A DNA stretch of 64,000 nt, from NCBI GenBank assembly GCA_902524245.1, contig CABZCN010000001.1, forward strand, positions 372,001 to 436,000. The letters run 5' to 3'. This document shows, piece after piece, positions 10,648 to 24,017 of the stretch. The notes beneath the pieces were generated by a model. The model had not been told where the DNA came from and did no database searches. It was given only the letters and a program-made list of their open reading frames with translations. This stretch comes from an uncultured Alphaproteobacteria bacterium (GTDB lineage: Bacteria > Pseudomonadota > Alphaproteobacteria > HIMB59). Every line of letters starts with the position of its first letter. Position 1 is the first letter of the stretch. A program made the position numbers and the translations under genes.

Positions 10648-11601
10648 TCAAGCTCTTTTTATCCTTGGTCCCAGCTGCTGAATAACTTCTTCAGCCTTTC
10701 TATTACCATTTTTAAGCGCTTCATCGACAGGTTTTCCAGATAAGTAAAAATCTAAAAATCCTGCAGCAAAATTATCTCCAGCACCTGTTGTGTCCAAAAC
10801 ATTTTCTATTTTTTGAGCAGATTGATGTTTTACATCGTCTTCAAAAAAATAATATGCACCCTCAGCACCAGAGGTCATAACAATTTTTTTTACAAAATTT
10901 TTAAAAAAAGAACTCACATCTGCCATTGAATCAGATTGTGTAAACATCTTTGCTTCATCAAAATTACAAAAAACTAAATCTACATTATCAGTTATAAAAT
11001 TTTTTAATTCATCTCTGTGTCGATCAACACAAAAAGGGTCTGACAATGAAAGAGATATTTCTATGTTTTTTGATTTTGCAATATCTGAAAATTTTTTGAG
11101 TGTTTTTTTTGTTAGTTCATGATCCCAAAGATATGACTCCATGTACACATGATCAATTGAATTGAGTATATCCTCATTAACTTCGTCTGGATTTAATTGT
11201 GAACCTATTCCTATGTGTGTAGCCATTGTTCTTTCACCATCGGGTGAAACTAAAATATTACAGCAGCCAGTTGGAAGATCTGTTTTATTGGAGACACCTT
11301 TAAACGAGATATTTTCTTTTTGTAAATCTTGAACAAAAGCATTTCCATACTCATCATCATTGACCTTGCCGTAAAAACTTGCCTCATGAGAGCCAAAGTT
11401 TAATTCATGGATAGTATTACATACTGATCCACCCGAAGTAATTAATGGATTTTCGAAATTTGACCTAATTTCCTTAATTTGAGACTCCTCAATCAATGTC
11501 ATAGAGCCTTTAGTTAATTTCAAATTATTGATGACACTGTCCTCTACCTGGCATATGACATCAACCAAAGCAGTTCCTACCCCTAGAATTTTTTTCACCA
11601 C
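10648..11601 (-). CDS. Adenosine kinase / PfkB-family sugar kinase (likely GTG start at 11601 or 11598; ORF open to 11694)
   Basis: KKILGVGTALVDVICQVEDS N-terminus; DTTGAGDNFAAGFL PfkB signature; operon with ahcY/metK. Confidence 0.82.
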   Translation of the reverse strand: MVKKILGVGTALVDVICQVEDSVINNLKLTKGSMTLIEESQIKEIRSNFENPLITSGGSVCNTIHELNFGSHEASFYGKVNDDEYGNAFVQDLQKENISFKGVSNKTDLPTGCCNILVSPDGERTMATHIGIGSQLNPDEVNEDILNSIDHVYMESYLWDHELTKKTLKKFSDIAKSKNIEISLSLSDPFCVDRHRDELKNFITDNVDLVFCNFDEAKMFTQSDSMADVSSFFKNFVKKIVMTSGAEGAYYFFEDDVKHQSAQKIENVLDTTGAGDNFAAGFLDFYLSGKPVDEALKNGNRKAEEVIQQLGPRIKRA

Positions 11602-11700
11602 ATGAAAGTAAGGGATTTTAAACAGAGATCTATTAAAAAATCCTGAATTCCTTATGAAAGTTGAACATAAATGTGAATTGTTTTTAATGTGCAAAATGCG

Positions 11701-11718
11701 AATCAGGTCAGAATCAGG
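11701..11718. promoter_or_regulatory. Direct repeat AATCAGG-TCAG-AATCAGG upstream of the adoK-ahcY-metK operon
   Basis: 7-4-7 (8-3-8 counting the flanking G) repeat with 11-bp period, about 100 bp upstream of the probable GTG start. Confidence 0.4.
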
Positions 11719-11884
11719 GCTTTTAAAAAAGGACCTAAATAATATTTTTTAAGAGATATTCGTAGTTTTGGAAAATTTGATAAAAACCTGTGAATATTTT
11801 CAAATTACTTGTTAATTGAATCTTTAATTTCCAATTGAATTTATTGGCTTTTCAGAATTTAATACAAAATAAATTGACTAAGAT

Positions 11885-11900
11885 TGTCTATAGATTGTAT
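11885..11900 (+). promoter_or_regulatory. Candidate NrdR box, distal (TGTCTATAGATTGTAT)
   Basis: About 11/16 match to ACACWATATATNGTGT-type consensus as remembered; exactly 32 bp upstream of a better box. Confidence 0.5.
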
Positions 11901-11916
11901 AGTCACTAGGCAATAA

Positions 11917-11932
11917 ACACTACATCTAGTGA
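11917..11932 (+). promoter_or_regulatory. Candidate NrdR box, proximal (ACACTACATCTAGTGA)
   Basis: Near-palindromic ACACTA..TAGTGA directly upstream of nrdA. Confidence 0.7.
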
Positions 11933-11968
11933 TTATTCAAAAAAGTACACTTAAACTTGGTAGGAAGA

Positions 11969-14707
11969 ATGGAAACAAATAACGCAGAATCACTTGAAAA
12001 TTCAACAAAAAACACAGTTATAAATAAGCAAAACGAAGAAATTAACCTGCTAAGTCTCAGTGTTGTAAGGCGTGATGGATCGATAACACCTTTTAAATCT
12101 GACAAAATTGCAAATGCCATAAGAAAAGCATTTTTGGCACAAACTGATCTTCGTGATAGCAAACAAATTGACAAAAATGTTTCAGTGTTAACTGAAACAG
12201 TCACCGCGGCTCTAACTAGACGCATTGCAAACGGTGATATGATTCATATCGAGGATATCCAAGACCAAGTGGAATTAGCCCTCATGAGGGGTGAACATCA
12301 TAAAGTAGCTCGCGCCTATGTACTCTACAGAGAACAAAGAGCTAACCAACGTTATAAGACTGCTCAACTGAATGAACAAATTGGTGCCAAAGTATCCACA
12401 ATGGCTGTTACCAAAAGAGATGGTAACAAAGAGGATATCTCTTTAGAAAAAATTACAAATCGTATTTCTATTTTATCAAACGGTTTAGAAATAGATCCTA
12501 TTACAATTGCTCAAAAGGCAATTCAAGGTCTTTACGATGGTATCACAACAAATGAAATTGACACTTACTTAGCAGAAACAGCTGCTGCTCTGACAGTTGA
12601 ACATCCCGATTACTCATATCTAGCTGGGAGGATTAAAGCTAATGCTCTACATAAAGAAACACCAGGTTTTATTATTGCAACAAAAAATCTTTATGAGGAT
12701 GGTTTATTGCGCGATGAATATTATGAAAAAGTTAAAGCTAACGCTGAAGAGATTGAAAAAATTATTGACTACGATCGTGATTATTACTTTGATTATTTTG
12801 CATTGACTACTTTGTTTAGAGCTTATCTTTTACAATCAAACAATAAAACAGCAGAAAGACCTCAGGATTTATGGATGAGAGTCGCTTTATGTGTGTCCGG
12901 AGATAAGTTTGATTTTTATCAAGTTAAGAAAACTTATGACAGCCTATCTCAAGGTTTCTACACACACGCAACCCCCACTCTATTTAATAGTGGTTTGAAG
13001 ATGCAACAATTGTCGTCCTGTTTTCTAATTGGAATGGAAGATGACTCTATCGAAGGGATTTTTAATACTGTAAAAGACTGCGCTTTAATTTCAAAAACCG
13101 CTGGTGGCATTGGTCTTCATGCCCATAACATTAGAGGTGGCGGTAGCCGTATTAAGTCAACCAATGGCAAGTCTAATGGATTGATACCTTTCCTTAAAAT
13201 ATTTAATGAAACAGCAAGGTCTGTTGATCAGGGTGGAGGTAAAAGAAAGGGTTCTTTTGCTGTCTATTTGGAGCCATGGCATGCAGATATTGAGTCCTTT
13301 TTAGAGCTTAGAAAAAATACTGGAGCTGAAGAATTTAGAGCCAGAGACTTATTCTATGCCTTATGGATCCCTGATTTATTTATGGAAAGAGTCGAAGAAG
13401 ATGCCGATTGGACTCTAATGAGTGAACACGAATGCCCTGGTTTATCGGATACATATGGCAAGGAGTTTGTTGATCTTTATACAAAATATGAAAATGAAAT
13501 GCCTGACTTAAAAAGAATAAAGGCAAGAGCTTTAATGTCTAAAATAATCGAAGCCCAAATTGAAACTGGTCAGCCATACATGCTTTACAAAGATGCTGTT
13601 AATAATAAGTCTAACCAAAAAAATATTGGTGTTATTAAATCTTCTAATCTCTGTGCAGAGATAGTGGAGTATTCTGAAAAAGATGAAACTGCTGTTTGTA
13701 ACCTTGCGTCAATTGCATTACCAAAATTTGTAACTGATGAAAGTAAATTTGATTATCAAAACTTATATCAAGTTGCAAAACTGGCGACTAAGAATTTAGA
13801 TCAAGTTATTGATATAAATTTCTATCCTACTAATAAAACTGAAAACTCAAATAGTCGTCACCGCCCTATTGGTCTTGGTATACAGGGTTTAGCAGATGTT
13901 TATTTTAAAATGAATCTTCCTTATGACTCTGTTCAAGCGCAAATAATTAATAAACAAATTTTTGAGACAATTTATTTTGGAGCTTTAGAAGCGTCAATGG
14001 AACTTGCTACTGATAAGGGGCCTTACTCTACTTTTAAAGGATCCCCTCTATCTGAAGGGAAATTCCAATTTGATCTTTGGGGTGTGAAACCGTCAAGTAT
14101 GTGGGACTGGAAGGGATTAATGGAGAAAATCCAAAAGCATGGTGTTCGAAACTCTTTGACCACTGCATGTATGCCTACAGCCTCCACTGGTATTATCCTA
14201 GGAAATACTGAAACGTTCCAAGTACAAACATCAAACATTTATAAAAGACAAACTCTCTCAGGTGAATTTTTATTAGTAAATCGTCACCTTGTTAAAGAAC
14301 TTATGAAGAGAAACTTATGGAGCAAAGAATTACGTGATCAAATTATTTTGGAAAATGGTTCTGTACAAAATATTGAAGGATTTCCTGAAGACTTAAAAGA
14401 TGTTTATAAAACTGTTTGGGAAACATCTCAAAAAACAGTTATAGATATGGCAGCTGATAGAGCGCCGTTTATTGACCAAACCCAATCCATGAACTTATGG
14501 TTGGCAACACCTACTTTTGGAAAAGTAAACTCCATGCACATGTATGCATGGAAAAAAGGCTTAAAAACAGGCATGTATTACCTGCGAAGCCGATCAGCCG
14601 TAGACGCAGTTAAAGTAACGGTGTCTTCTGAAAAAAAAGCAAAAGAGTCTTATGTCAAAGAGGCGCAATCTAATGAACCCGAAGATTGTGTAACATGTAG
14701 TGCGTAA
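11969..14707 (+). CDS. nrdA: Ribonucleoside-diphosphate reductase, class I, alpha subunit (ORF open from TTG at 11957)
   Basis: ATP-cone VVRRDGSITPFKSDKIANAI; YTHATPTLFNSG, NLCAEIVEYS, C-terminal CVTC. Confidence 0.96.
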   Translation: METNNAESLENSTKNTVINKQNEEINLLSLSVVRRDGSITPFKSDKIANAIRKAFLAQTDLRDSKQIDKNVSVLTETVTAALTRRIANGDMIHIEDIQDQVELALMRGEHHKVARAYVLYREQRANQRYKTAQLNEQIGAKVSTMAVTKRDGNKEDISLEKITNRISILSNGLEIDPITIAQKAIQGLYDGITTNEIDTYLAETAAALTVEHPDYSYLAGRIKANALHKETPGFIIATKNLYEDGLLRDEYYEKVKANAEEIEKIIDYDRDYYFDYFALTTLFRAYLLQSNNKTAERPQDLWMRVALCVSGDKFDFYQVKKTYDSLSQGFYTHATPTLFNSGLKMQQLSSCFLIGMEDDSIEGIFNTVKDCALISKTAGGIGLHAHNIRGGGSRIKSTNGKSNGLIPFLKIFNETARSVDQGGGKRKGSFAVYLEPWHADIESFLELRKNTGAEEFRARDLFYALWIPDLFMERVEEDADWTLMSEHECPGLSDTYGKEFVDLYTKYENEMPDLKRIKARALMSKIIEAQIETGQPYMLYKDAVNNKSNQKNIGVIKSSNLCAEIVEYSEKDETAVCNLASIALPKFVTDESKFDYQNLYQVAKLATKNLDQVIDINFYPTNKTENSNSRHRPIGLGIQGLADVYFKMNLPYDSVQAQIINKQIFETIYFGALEASMELATDKGPYSTFKGSPLSEGKFQFDLWGVKPSSMWDWKGLMEKIQKHGVRNSLTTACMPTASTGIILGNTETFQVQTSNIYKRQTLSGEFLLVNRHLVKELMKRNLWSKELRDQIILENGSVQNIEGFPEDLKDVYKTVWETSQKTVIDMAADRAPFIDQTQSMNLWLATPTFGKVNSMHMYAWKKGLKTGMYYLRSRSAVDAVKVTVSSEKKAKESYVKEAQSNEPEDCVTCSA

Positions 14708-14740
14708 GATTTTCAATCAATTTAATTTAAGGAGCAAGTC

Positions 14741-15730
14741 ATGATATCTAAAGGATGCAAATCAATTTTCCCTATTCAACACCAAGAAATTTTCGATCGT
14801 TACAAGCAACACGTTCAAGCATTTTGGACACCCGAGGAGGTGTCTCTTCAAGATGATTTAAGAGATCTAAAAACACTAGGAGAAGGGGAAATACATTTTA
14901 TCAAACATGTACTTGCATTTTTTGCAAATTCAGAGGCAATGATAAATGAAAATCTAGCATCTAGATTTTATAATGAAATTTTAATTCCTGAGTCTCGATT
15001 GTTTATCACCATGCAAATGCTGAATGAGTCTATTCACGCAGAAATGTATGGTTTACAGATTGAAGCTTATGTAGAGGACCCATCAGAAAAAGATAAGCTA
15101 TTTTCTGCTATTCAAAACGTTCCTTGTATTAATAAAAAAGCACAGTGGGTTTCAAAATGGCTGAATGGGAACCAAAATTTATTAACACGCTTAATTGCCT
15201 TTGGTTTAGTTGAAGGTTTATTTTTTGCTGGATCCTTTTGTGCCATCTATTACTTTAGAAAAAGAGGTTTACTTCCAGGCTTAGCCTTATCAAATGACTG
15301 GATAGCCAGAGATGAAGGAATGCACTTCAGTTTCTCAGCTTTGATGTTTAAAACATTAAGTGAAAAGTTTAATAAAGGAACCTTGTCAGATGAAGATATT
15401 AAATCGATGGATTTAATCCCTGGTCCTGTCGCACAGTCTGAGTTCGAAGAAATAGTCAGAGAAGCAGTGGAGTTTGAAAAAGAATTTGTTACTGATGCAC
15501 TTCCTGTTGATCTAATTGGTATGAACAAGGAAATGATGTGTATGTATATTGAGGCTGTTTCAGATCGAATTGCTGATCTTTTTGGATTTGAAAGGGTATT
15601 TAATACTGAAAACCCTTTTGATTTCATGAGAGCTCTTGATGTTCAAAATGTGACTAATTTCTTCGAGAAAAGGGTATCTGAATACCAGCGTCCAACAGAT
15701 CGTTCTTTGTCTTTTGACGAGTCTTTCTAA
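14741..15730 (+). CDS. nrdB: Ribonucleoside-diphosphate reductase, class I, beta subunit
   Basis: EMYGLQIEAYVEDPSEKD, ARDEGMHFSF. Confidence 0.95.
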   Translation: MISKGCKSIFPIQHQEIFDRYKQHVQAFWTPEEVSLQDDLRDLKTLGEGEIHFIKHVLAFFANSEAMINENLASRFYNEILIPESRLFITMQMLNESIHAEMYGLQIEAYVEDPSEKDKLFSAIQNVPCINKKAQWVSKWLNGNQNLLTRLIAFGLVEGLFFAGSFCAIYYFRKRGLLPGLALSNDWIARDEGMHFSFSALMFKTLSEKFNKGTLSDEDIKSMDLIPGPVAQSEFEEIVREAVEFEKEFVTDALPVDLIGMNKEMMCMYIEAVSDRIADLFGFERVFNTENPFDFMRALDVQNVTNFFEKRVSEYQRPTDRSLSFDESF

Positions 15731-15970
15731 GTGGAAGTCAAAATATATAGTAAAGACAACTGTATTTTTTGCACTAAAGCCAAGGCAGTTTTATCCTCAC
15801 ATAATCCCCAAGTATTAATGCTTGATGAGGATTACAGCCGTGATCAGTTTTTTGAAATATTTCCAACTGCCAAAACATTTCCCCAAATCATAATTAACGG
15901 TGAAAAAATTGGTGGCTACCATGAGCTAGAACGTTGGATGGCGTTTAATAAACCTGACGATGATTTTTAG
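15731..15970 (+). CDS. Glutaredoxin (GTG start)
   Basis: IYSKDNCIFCTKAK, TFPQIIINGEKIGG; directly follows nrdB. Confidence 0.9.
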   Translation: MEVKIYSKDNCIFCTKAKAVLSSHNPQVLMLDEDYSRDQFFEIFPTAKTFPQIIINGEKIGGYHELERWMAFNKPDDDF

Positions 15971-15976
15971 TTTTAA

Positions 15977-18655
15977 TTAGTGAGCTAATCCCCAGTTCAA
16001 GCCACCACCGAAGTCGACTTTTATAGGAGTTTTAAAAGATTTGTATTTTTGATGTGATGTTTCCATCAACTTAGTTATTTGTGGAATAATATCTTTTTCT
16101 TTTTTATGAATTTCAAATAAAAGCTCATCATGGACTTGTGATGTCATTTTAGATTTACATTTATTTTTCTCTAAATAGCTATGAATATCCAACATTGCAA
16201 TTTTAATTAACTCAGATGCTGTGCCTTGAATAGGTGCATTGATAGCTTGTCTTTCTGCAAAAGATCGGAGCATAAAATTTTTAGCATTGATGTCTTTAAT
16301 GTGAGACTTTCTTCCAAAAAGGTTTTCAACGTAGCCAAGTTTTTTTGCTTTATCGGTAGTTGATTTCATAAAATCACTAATGTTTGGAAATTTTTGAAAA
16401 TAGTTATCTATGAAAAGCTTTGCTTCAGCATTGCTAACACCTAACTGTTTAGCTAAACCATATTGGCTAATTCCATAGATTATTCCAAAATTAATAATCT
16501 TGGCCATTCTTCGATCATTAGCATTAATTGTTTTTTTGTTAAAAACTAATTGGCCTGTGCTTTGATGAATGTCTTGATCCTCTTGAAAAGCCTTTAATAA
16601 ATTAGGGTCTTCGCACGCTTCACAAAGCACACGAAGTTCGATTTGAGAGTAATCAAAGCTATATAATTCATGATCTTTTTCTGCAATAAATGCTGTCCTA
16701 ATTTTCTTTCCAATCTCAGTTCTAATGGGGATATTTTGTAAATTAGGTTCAGATGAACTTAATCTACCCGTAATAGTTGCTGCAATATTAAATGTACTGT
16801 GAACTCGGTCGTTATTGTCAGCATGTTCAGCTAAAGAAGATGTATAGGTCGACACGAGCTTGGAGTATTGACGCCATTGTAGAATATACGAGGCAATCTC
16901 TACTCCCTCAGACTCTAATTGTTCTAAGACTTTGACATTAGTTTGAAAGTCTCCTGCTTTTGTTTTTTTTGTTACCTTCACGTCAAGTTTCTTGAAGATT
17001 TCGGTAAGTTGTTTTGGTGAACCAATATTGAATTCCTCACCTGCGATTTTGAAAATTTTCTGTTCAATTTTTTCAATTTCTTTATTTAGATCTTTTTCCA
17101 GTTTTGTTAAAAATTTTAGATCAATCTTACAACCGTTGCTTTCAACTTGTTGAAGAACTAAGCTTAATTTTTTATCGATATCAAAATATATATAACTATC
17201 GGGGGCATCTAAGATTTGATAGTGTAATGTTTCATATAATTTATAAGTGGCATAAGCATCATGAGCAGCGTAATTTGTTGCAGACTGTAAAGGCACTTCA
17301 GAAAAATCTTTATAATTTCTTTTAGACTCATTTTTAATGACATCTTTAAATTTTTCTTTTTCTTCACCAAAATAATAATAATACAAATCCTCAAGATTAT
17401 GTTTTGTTAAACCGTTATTGACAAAAAAAGACATTAATAAGGTATCTTGAAAAGAAATAGTATTTACGTTAAAGCGTTTTAAAATTACACTATCGTATTT
17501 AGCATTATGAAAAATCTTTAAAATTGAAGGATCTTCACATAATAAATTCAGCTCTTTTAATATTTTTTTTTGATCTGTCTCAGATATTTCATTTTCAGGT
17601 GATTTAAAAGGTAGGTAATAAGCTTGCTGTGCGTTAGCTAATGAAATGCCAATGATATTTGCTTCATTGACGTCTAAACTATCTGTCTCTAAATCTATCG
17701 CTAAGGTTTTTTCAGATTGAAGAGACTTTAGATATTCGATTATATCTTTTGTCTTAATAAGTGATTTAAATTCTAAGTTTTTTTTGGCTGCATGCGGTTT
17801 TGTTTCATGAGCGCTGTTCCTAATTAATGATTTGAATTCATATTTTTTGAAAAAGTCATTAAGTTTTGGTGAGTCGTCAAAATCTTTTAACTTTTCGATT
17901 GTAATAGGTAGTTCAAGATCATTTTTTAGAATTACTAGTTGGTGGCTTATTTTTGCTTTTTCTTCATGATCATGAATAAGATTTTTAATTCTTTCATTTG
18001 ATATTTTTTCTTTATTTGCCAGAAGGTCCTCAAAAGAACCAAATTCATTAATTAATTTAGAAGCTGTTTTTGGTCCAATACCAGGAACACCAGGAATATT
18101 ATCAACACTATCACCTATTAAAGCCTGCACATCTGTAATCCTGTCAGGGCCAACACCAAATTTTTCCATTACCTTTGCTTCGTCAATTTCAATATTTTTC
18201 ATTGGATCCATGATGCGATTATTAGCTGATAGCAGTTGAAAAAGGTCTTTGTCTGAACTAAATACTGTGGTGGGTATCTTATTGTCTTCACCATATTTAA
18301 CGTAACTTGCTATAACATCATCGGCCTCAAAGTCTTTTTTTTCAATAACATCTAAGCCAAACGCGTCAATAGCTTCACGAATAATACTAAATTGAGGAAT
18401 CAAATCTTCTGGTGCCTCACCACGATTTGCTTTGTATTCGGGAAATAAAGTATTTCGAAAAGTATTCCTTCCTGCATCAAGAATGATTAGTATTTTGTCA
18501 TTTGGATGCTCTTCAATAAGTCTAAGCATCATATTGCAAAACCCATAAACTGCATTTGTGGGGATGCCCTTAGAATTATTCATTGGGGGTAAGGCGTAAT
18601 AAGCTCGGAAAATATATCCGGAACCATCAACAAGTATTAGTCTTGGCTTAGACAT
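15977..18655 (-). CDS. polA: DNA polymerase I
   Basis: 5'-3' exo (ILVDGSGYIFRAYYALPP), 3'-5' exo (LAIDLETDSLD), polymerase (DYSQIELRVLCEACED, QVHDELLFE). Confidence 0.97.
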   Translation of the reverse strand: MSKPRLILVDGSGYIFRAYYALPPMNNSKGIPTNAVYGFCNMMLRLIEEHPNDKILIILDAGRNTFRNTLFPEYKANRGEAPEDLIPQFSIIREAIDAFGLDVIEKKDFEADDVIASYVKYGEDNKIPTTVFSSDKDLFQLLSANNRIMDPMKNIEIDEAKVMEKFGVGPDRITDVQALIGDSVDNIPGVPGIGPKTASKLINEFGSFEDLLANKEKISNERIKNLIHDHEEKAKISHQLVILKNDLELPITIEKLKDFDDSPKLNDFFKKYEFKSLIRNSAHETKPHAAKKNLEFKSLIKTKDIIEYLKSLQSEKTLAIDLETDSLDVNEANIIGISLANAQQAYYLPFKSPENEISETDQKKILKELNLLCEDPSILKIFHNAKYDSVILKRFNVNTISFQDTLLMSFFVNNGLTKHNLEDLYYYYFGEEKEKFKDVIKNESKRNYKDFSEVPLQSATNYAAHDAYATYKLYETLHYQILDAPDSYIYFDIDKKLSLVLQQVESNGCKIDLKFLTKLEKDLNKEIEKIEQKIFKIAGEEFNIGSPKQLTEIFKKLDVKVTKKTKAGDFQTNVKVLEQLESEGVEIASYILQWRQYSKLVSTYTSSLAEHADNNDRVHSTFNIAATITGRLSSSEPNLQNIPIRTEIGKKIRTAFIAEKDHELYSFDYSQIELRVLCEACEDPNLLKAFQEDQDIHQSTGQLVFNKKTINANDRRMAKIINFGIIYGISQYGLAKQLGVSNAEAKLFIDNYFQKFPNISDFMKSTTDKAKKLGYVENLFGRKSHIKDINAKNFMLRSFAERQAINAPIQGTASELIKIAMLDIHSYLEKNKCKSKMTSQVHDELLFEIHKKEKDIIPQITKLMETSHQKYKSFKTPIKVDFGGGLNWGLAH

Positions 18656-18688
18656 TATAAGCAGAATAACAAAGATTATAGTGAGTTT

Positions 18689-19249
18689 CTATTCTTTAGG
18701 AGCGTGCTTATTCAAAATTCTTTGGAGAGTTCTTCTGTGCATTTTTAGTCTTCTAGCAGTTTCAGAAACATTACGGTTACACTGTGTAAAAACTCTTTGA
18801 ATATGTTCCCATCTAATTCTATCAGCAGACATTGGGTTCTCAGGTGGTGGGGGCAAGGATGTAGCAGTAGCAGACATTAAAGATTTTTCGATATCATCTA
18901 TGTTTGCAGGTTTAGTTAAGTAATCATCAGCACCCAATTTAACAGAGGAAACAGCTGTAGCTATGTTGCCATAACTTGTCAACATTACTGTTCTACATTC
19001 TGGATTTTGCTCCTTAATCACCTTAATCACATCGAGCCCTGAACCATCTCCTAAACGAAGATCAACGATGGCATAATTAAAACTATTTCCAGCTAAAACA
19101 TCTAAGGCCTCTTTTTTCGAAGCTGCTGCTGTAACTGTGAAATCTTTACGTTGGAATGAGGTAGTTAAACGCTCACGAAAGGGTTTGTCATCCTCAATAA
19201 TAAAAAGTGTTTTATCTTTGACTAATGTATTTTGCTCTAAATCCGCCAT
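18689..19249 (-). CDS. regA: Photosynthetic-type response regulator RegA/ActR
   Basis: Receiver domain plus Fis-type HTH RNVSETARRLKMHRRTLQRIL. Confidence 0.88.
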   Translation of the reverse strand: MADLEQNTLVKDKTLFIIEDDKPFRERLTTSFQRKDFTVTAAASKKEALDVLAGNSFNYAIVDLRLGDGSGLDVIKVIKEQNPECRTVMLTSYGNIATAVSSVKLGADDYLTKPANIDDIEKSLMSATATSLPPPPENPMSADRIRWEHIQRVFTQCNRNVSETARRLKMHRRTLQRILNKHAPKE

Positions 19250-20481
19250 GTTAAAGTTACTTCTGCTCCATCATTACTTTGTACTAATATTTCGCCATTT
19301 AGATTTTCAATCATTTGTTTTGTTATGAATAGGCCGAGGCCCATATTTACCCCTTTTTCAGGTCTGCTAGAATAGAATGGTTTTCCAAAATTAGCTATAA
19401 ACTTCTTATCAAAACCAGGGCCATCATCTCTGATTTTGATGGAATAAGAATTTTTCGATGTCTCTGAAATTACTAATATTTGTCTATAAGCAAAACTTAT
19501 GGCATTTTTTATAATATTATTCATTGCTATGTTCAGTTCGGGTGTGATTTTAATGTTAATATTTTTAGAGTTTTCATCAGATCTGTAATCTAATTTCACA
19601 GCTCGATAGTTATTAGAAAATTGATCACATAAAGATTGCACGTACGCATCTAATGACATATTTGTAATTTCAGAAGAGAGTTCTTTTGACTCTGGATTTG
19701 TTGAGAGCTCTTTTAGTATTTCCTTACACCTGTCTAACTCTAATAATAGAGTTTTAATATCTTTCCCATAATCATCTTTTAATTTTTGATCTTTTTTTAA
19801 ATCATCAACAATTAAATTTATGGTATTCAGTGGTGTGCCTAATTCATGAACAGCTGCAGCTGCTAAACCTCCAACTTTTAAAAGCTCTTTTTCATTTTGA
19901 AGTTGTTTACTAGCTAACTCATATGCTTTTTGGGTGCTTTTGTAATTTAATGAAAAGTAATAAAGATAAAAAACTAAAAAAATACTACTTATGAATAAAG
20001 AAATCATAATAGCTAGGCTGTATGTAAAATTAATATTAGGATGCACAGACAAAGGAAGATTAATATAAAAGTTAAATATCAAAGCAAAACAAACTAATGC
20101 TAAACTTAAGATAATTATTATTCTTTCTATCGTGAGATATGATGCTGCAATAGCAATAGGAGCTAAGATAATAAATATAAAAGGATTAGTGTGTCCACCA
20201 TTTAAAGCAATCAAACTTGAAATTTGAACAATATCAAAACATAAAAATAAGAAGACTTGTTTTTCAGAAATAATTTTATCTCCTTTATTTAAATAAAATC
20301 CTAAGAGAATACTAGCCATTAAGATAAAAGCTATTATCCAAGAGCTCATTGCTACTGTCTTAGAAATTTCGAAAAAATACTGTGTTATAAATAAAGTGGC
20401 GGCCTGACCTCCAAAAGCAATTGCACGTATAATTAAAAAATCTGAAGAATTAACAAAAAGAAAGTTTTTTTGATTATTCAA
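19237..20481 (-). CDS. regB: Sensor histidine kinase RegB/ActS-like
   Basis: Multiple TM segments, AAAVHELGTPLNTINLI H-box, overlaps regA. Confidence 0.88.
   Translation of the reverse strand: MNNQKNFLFVNSSDFLIIRAIAFGGQAATLFITQYFFEISKTVAMSSWIIAFILMASILLGFYLNKGDKIISEKQVFLFLCFDIVQISSLIALNGGHTNPFIFIILAPIAIAASYLTIERIIIILSLALVCFALIFNFYINLPLSVHPNINFTYSLAIMISLFISSIFLVFYLYYFSLNYKSTQKAYELASKQLQNEKELLKVGGLAAAAVHELGTPLNTINLIVDDLKKDQKLKDDYGKDIKTLLLELDRCKEILKELSTNPESKELSSEITNMSLDAYVQSLCDQFSNNYRAVKLDYRSDENSKNINIKITPELNIAMNNIIKNAISFAYRQILVISETSKNSYSIKIRDDGPGFDKKFIANFGKPFYSSRPEKGVNMGLGLFITKQMIENLNGEILVQSNDGAEVTLTWRI

Positions 20482-24017
<3,536 letters not shown>

Noticed and set aside
11695-11760. Known SAM-II or SAM-V riboswitch upstream of adoK
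   Set aside because: Could not match the conserved cores by eye; only the direct repeat is reported.
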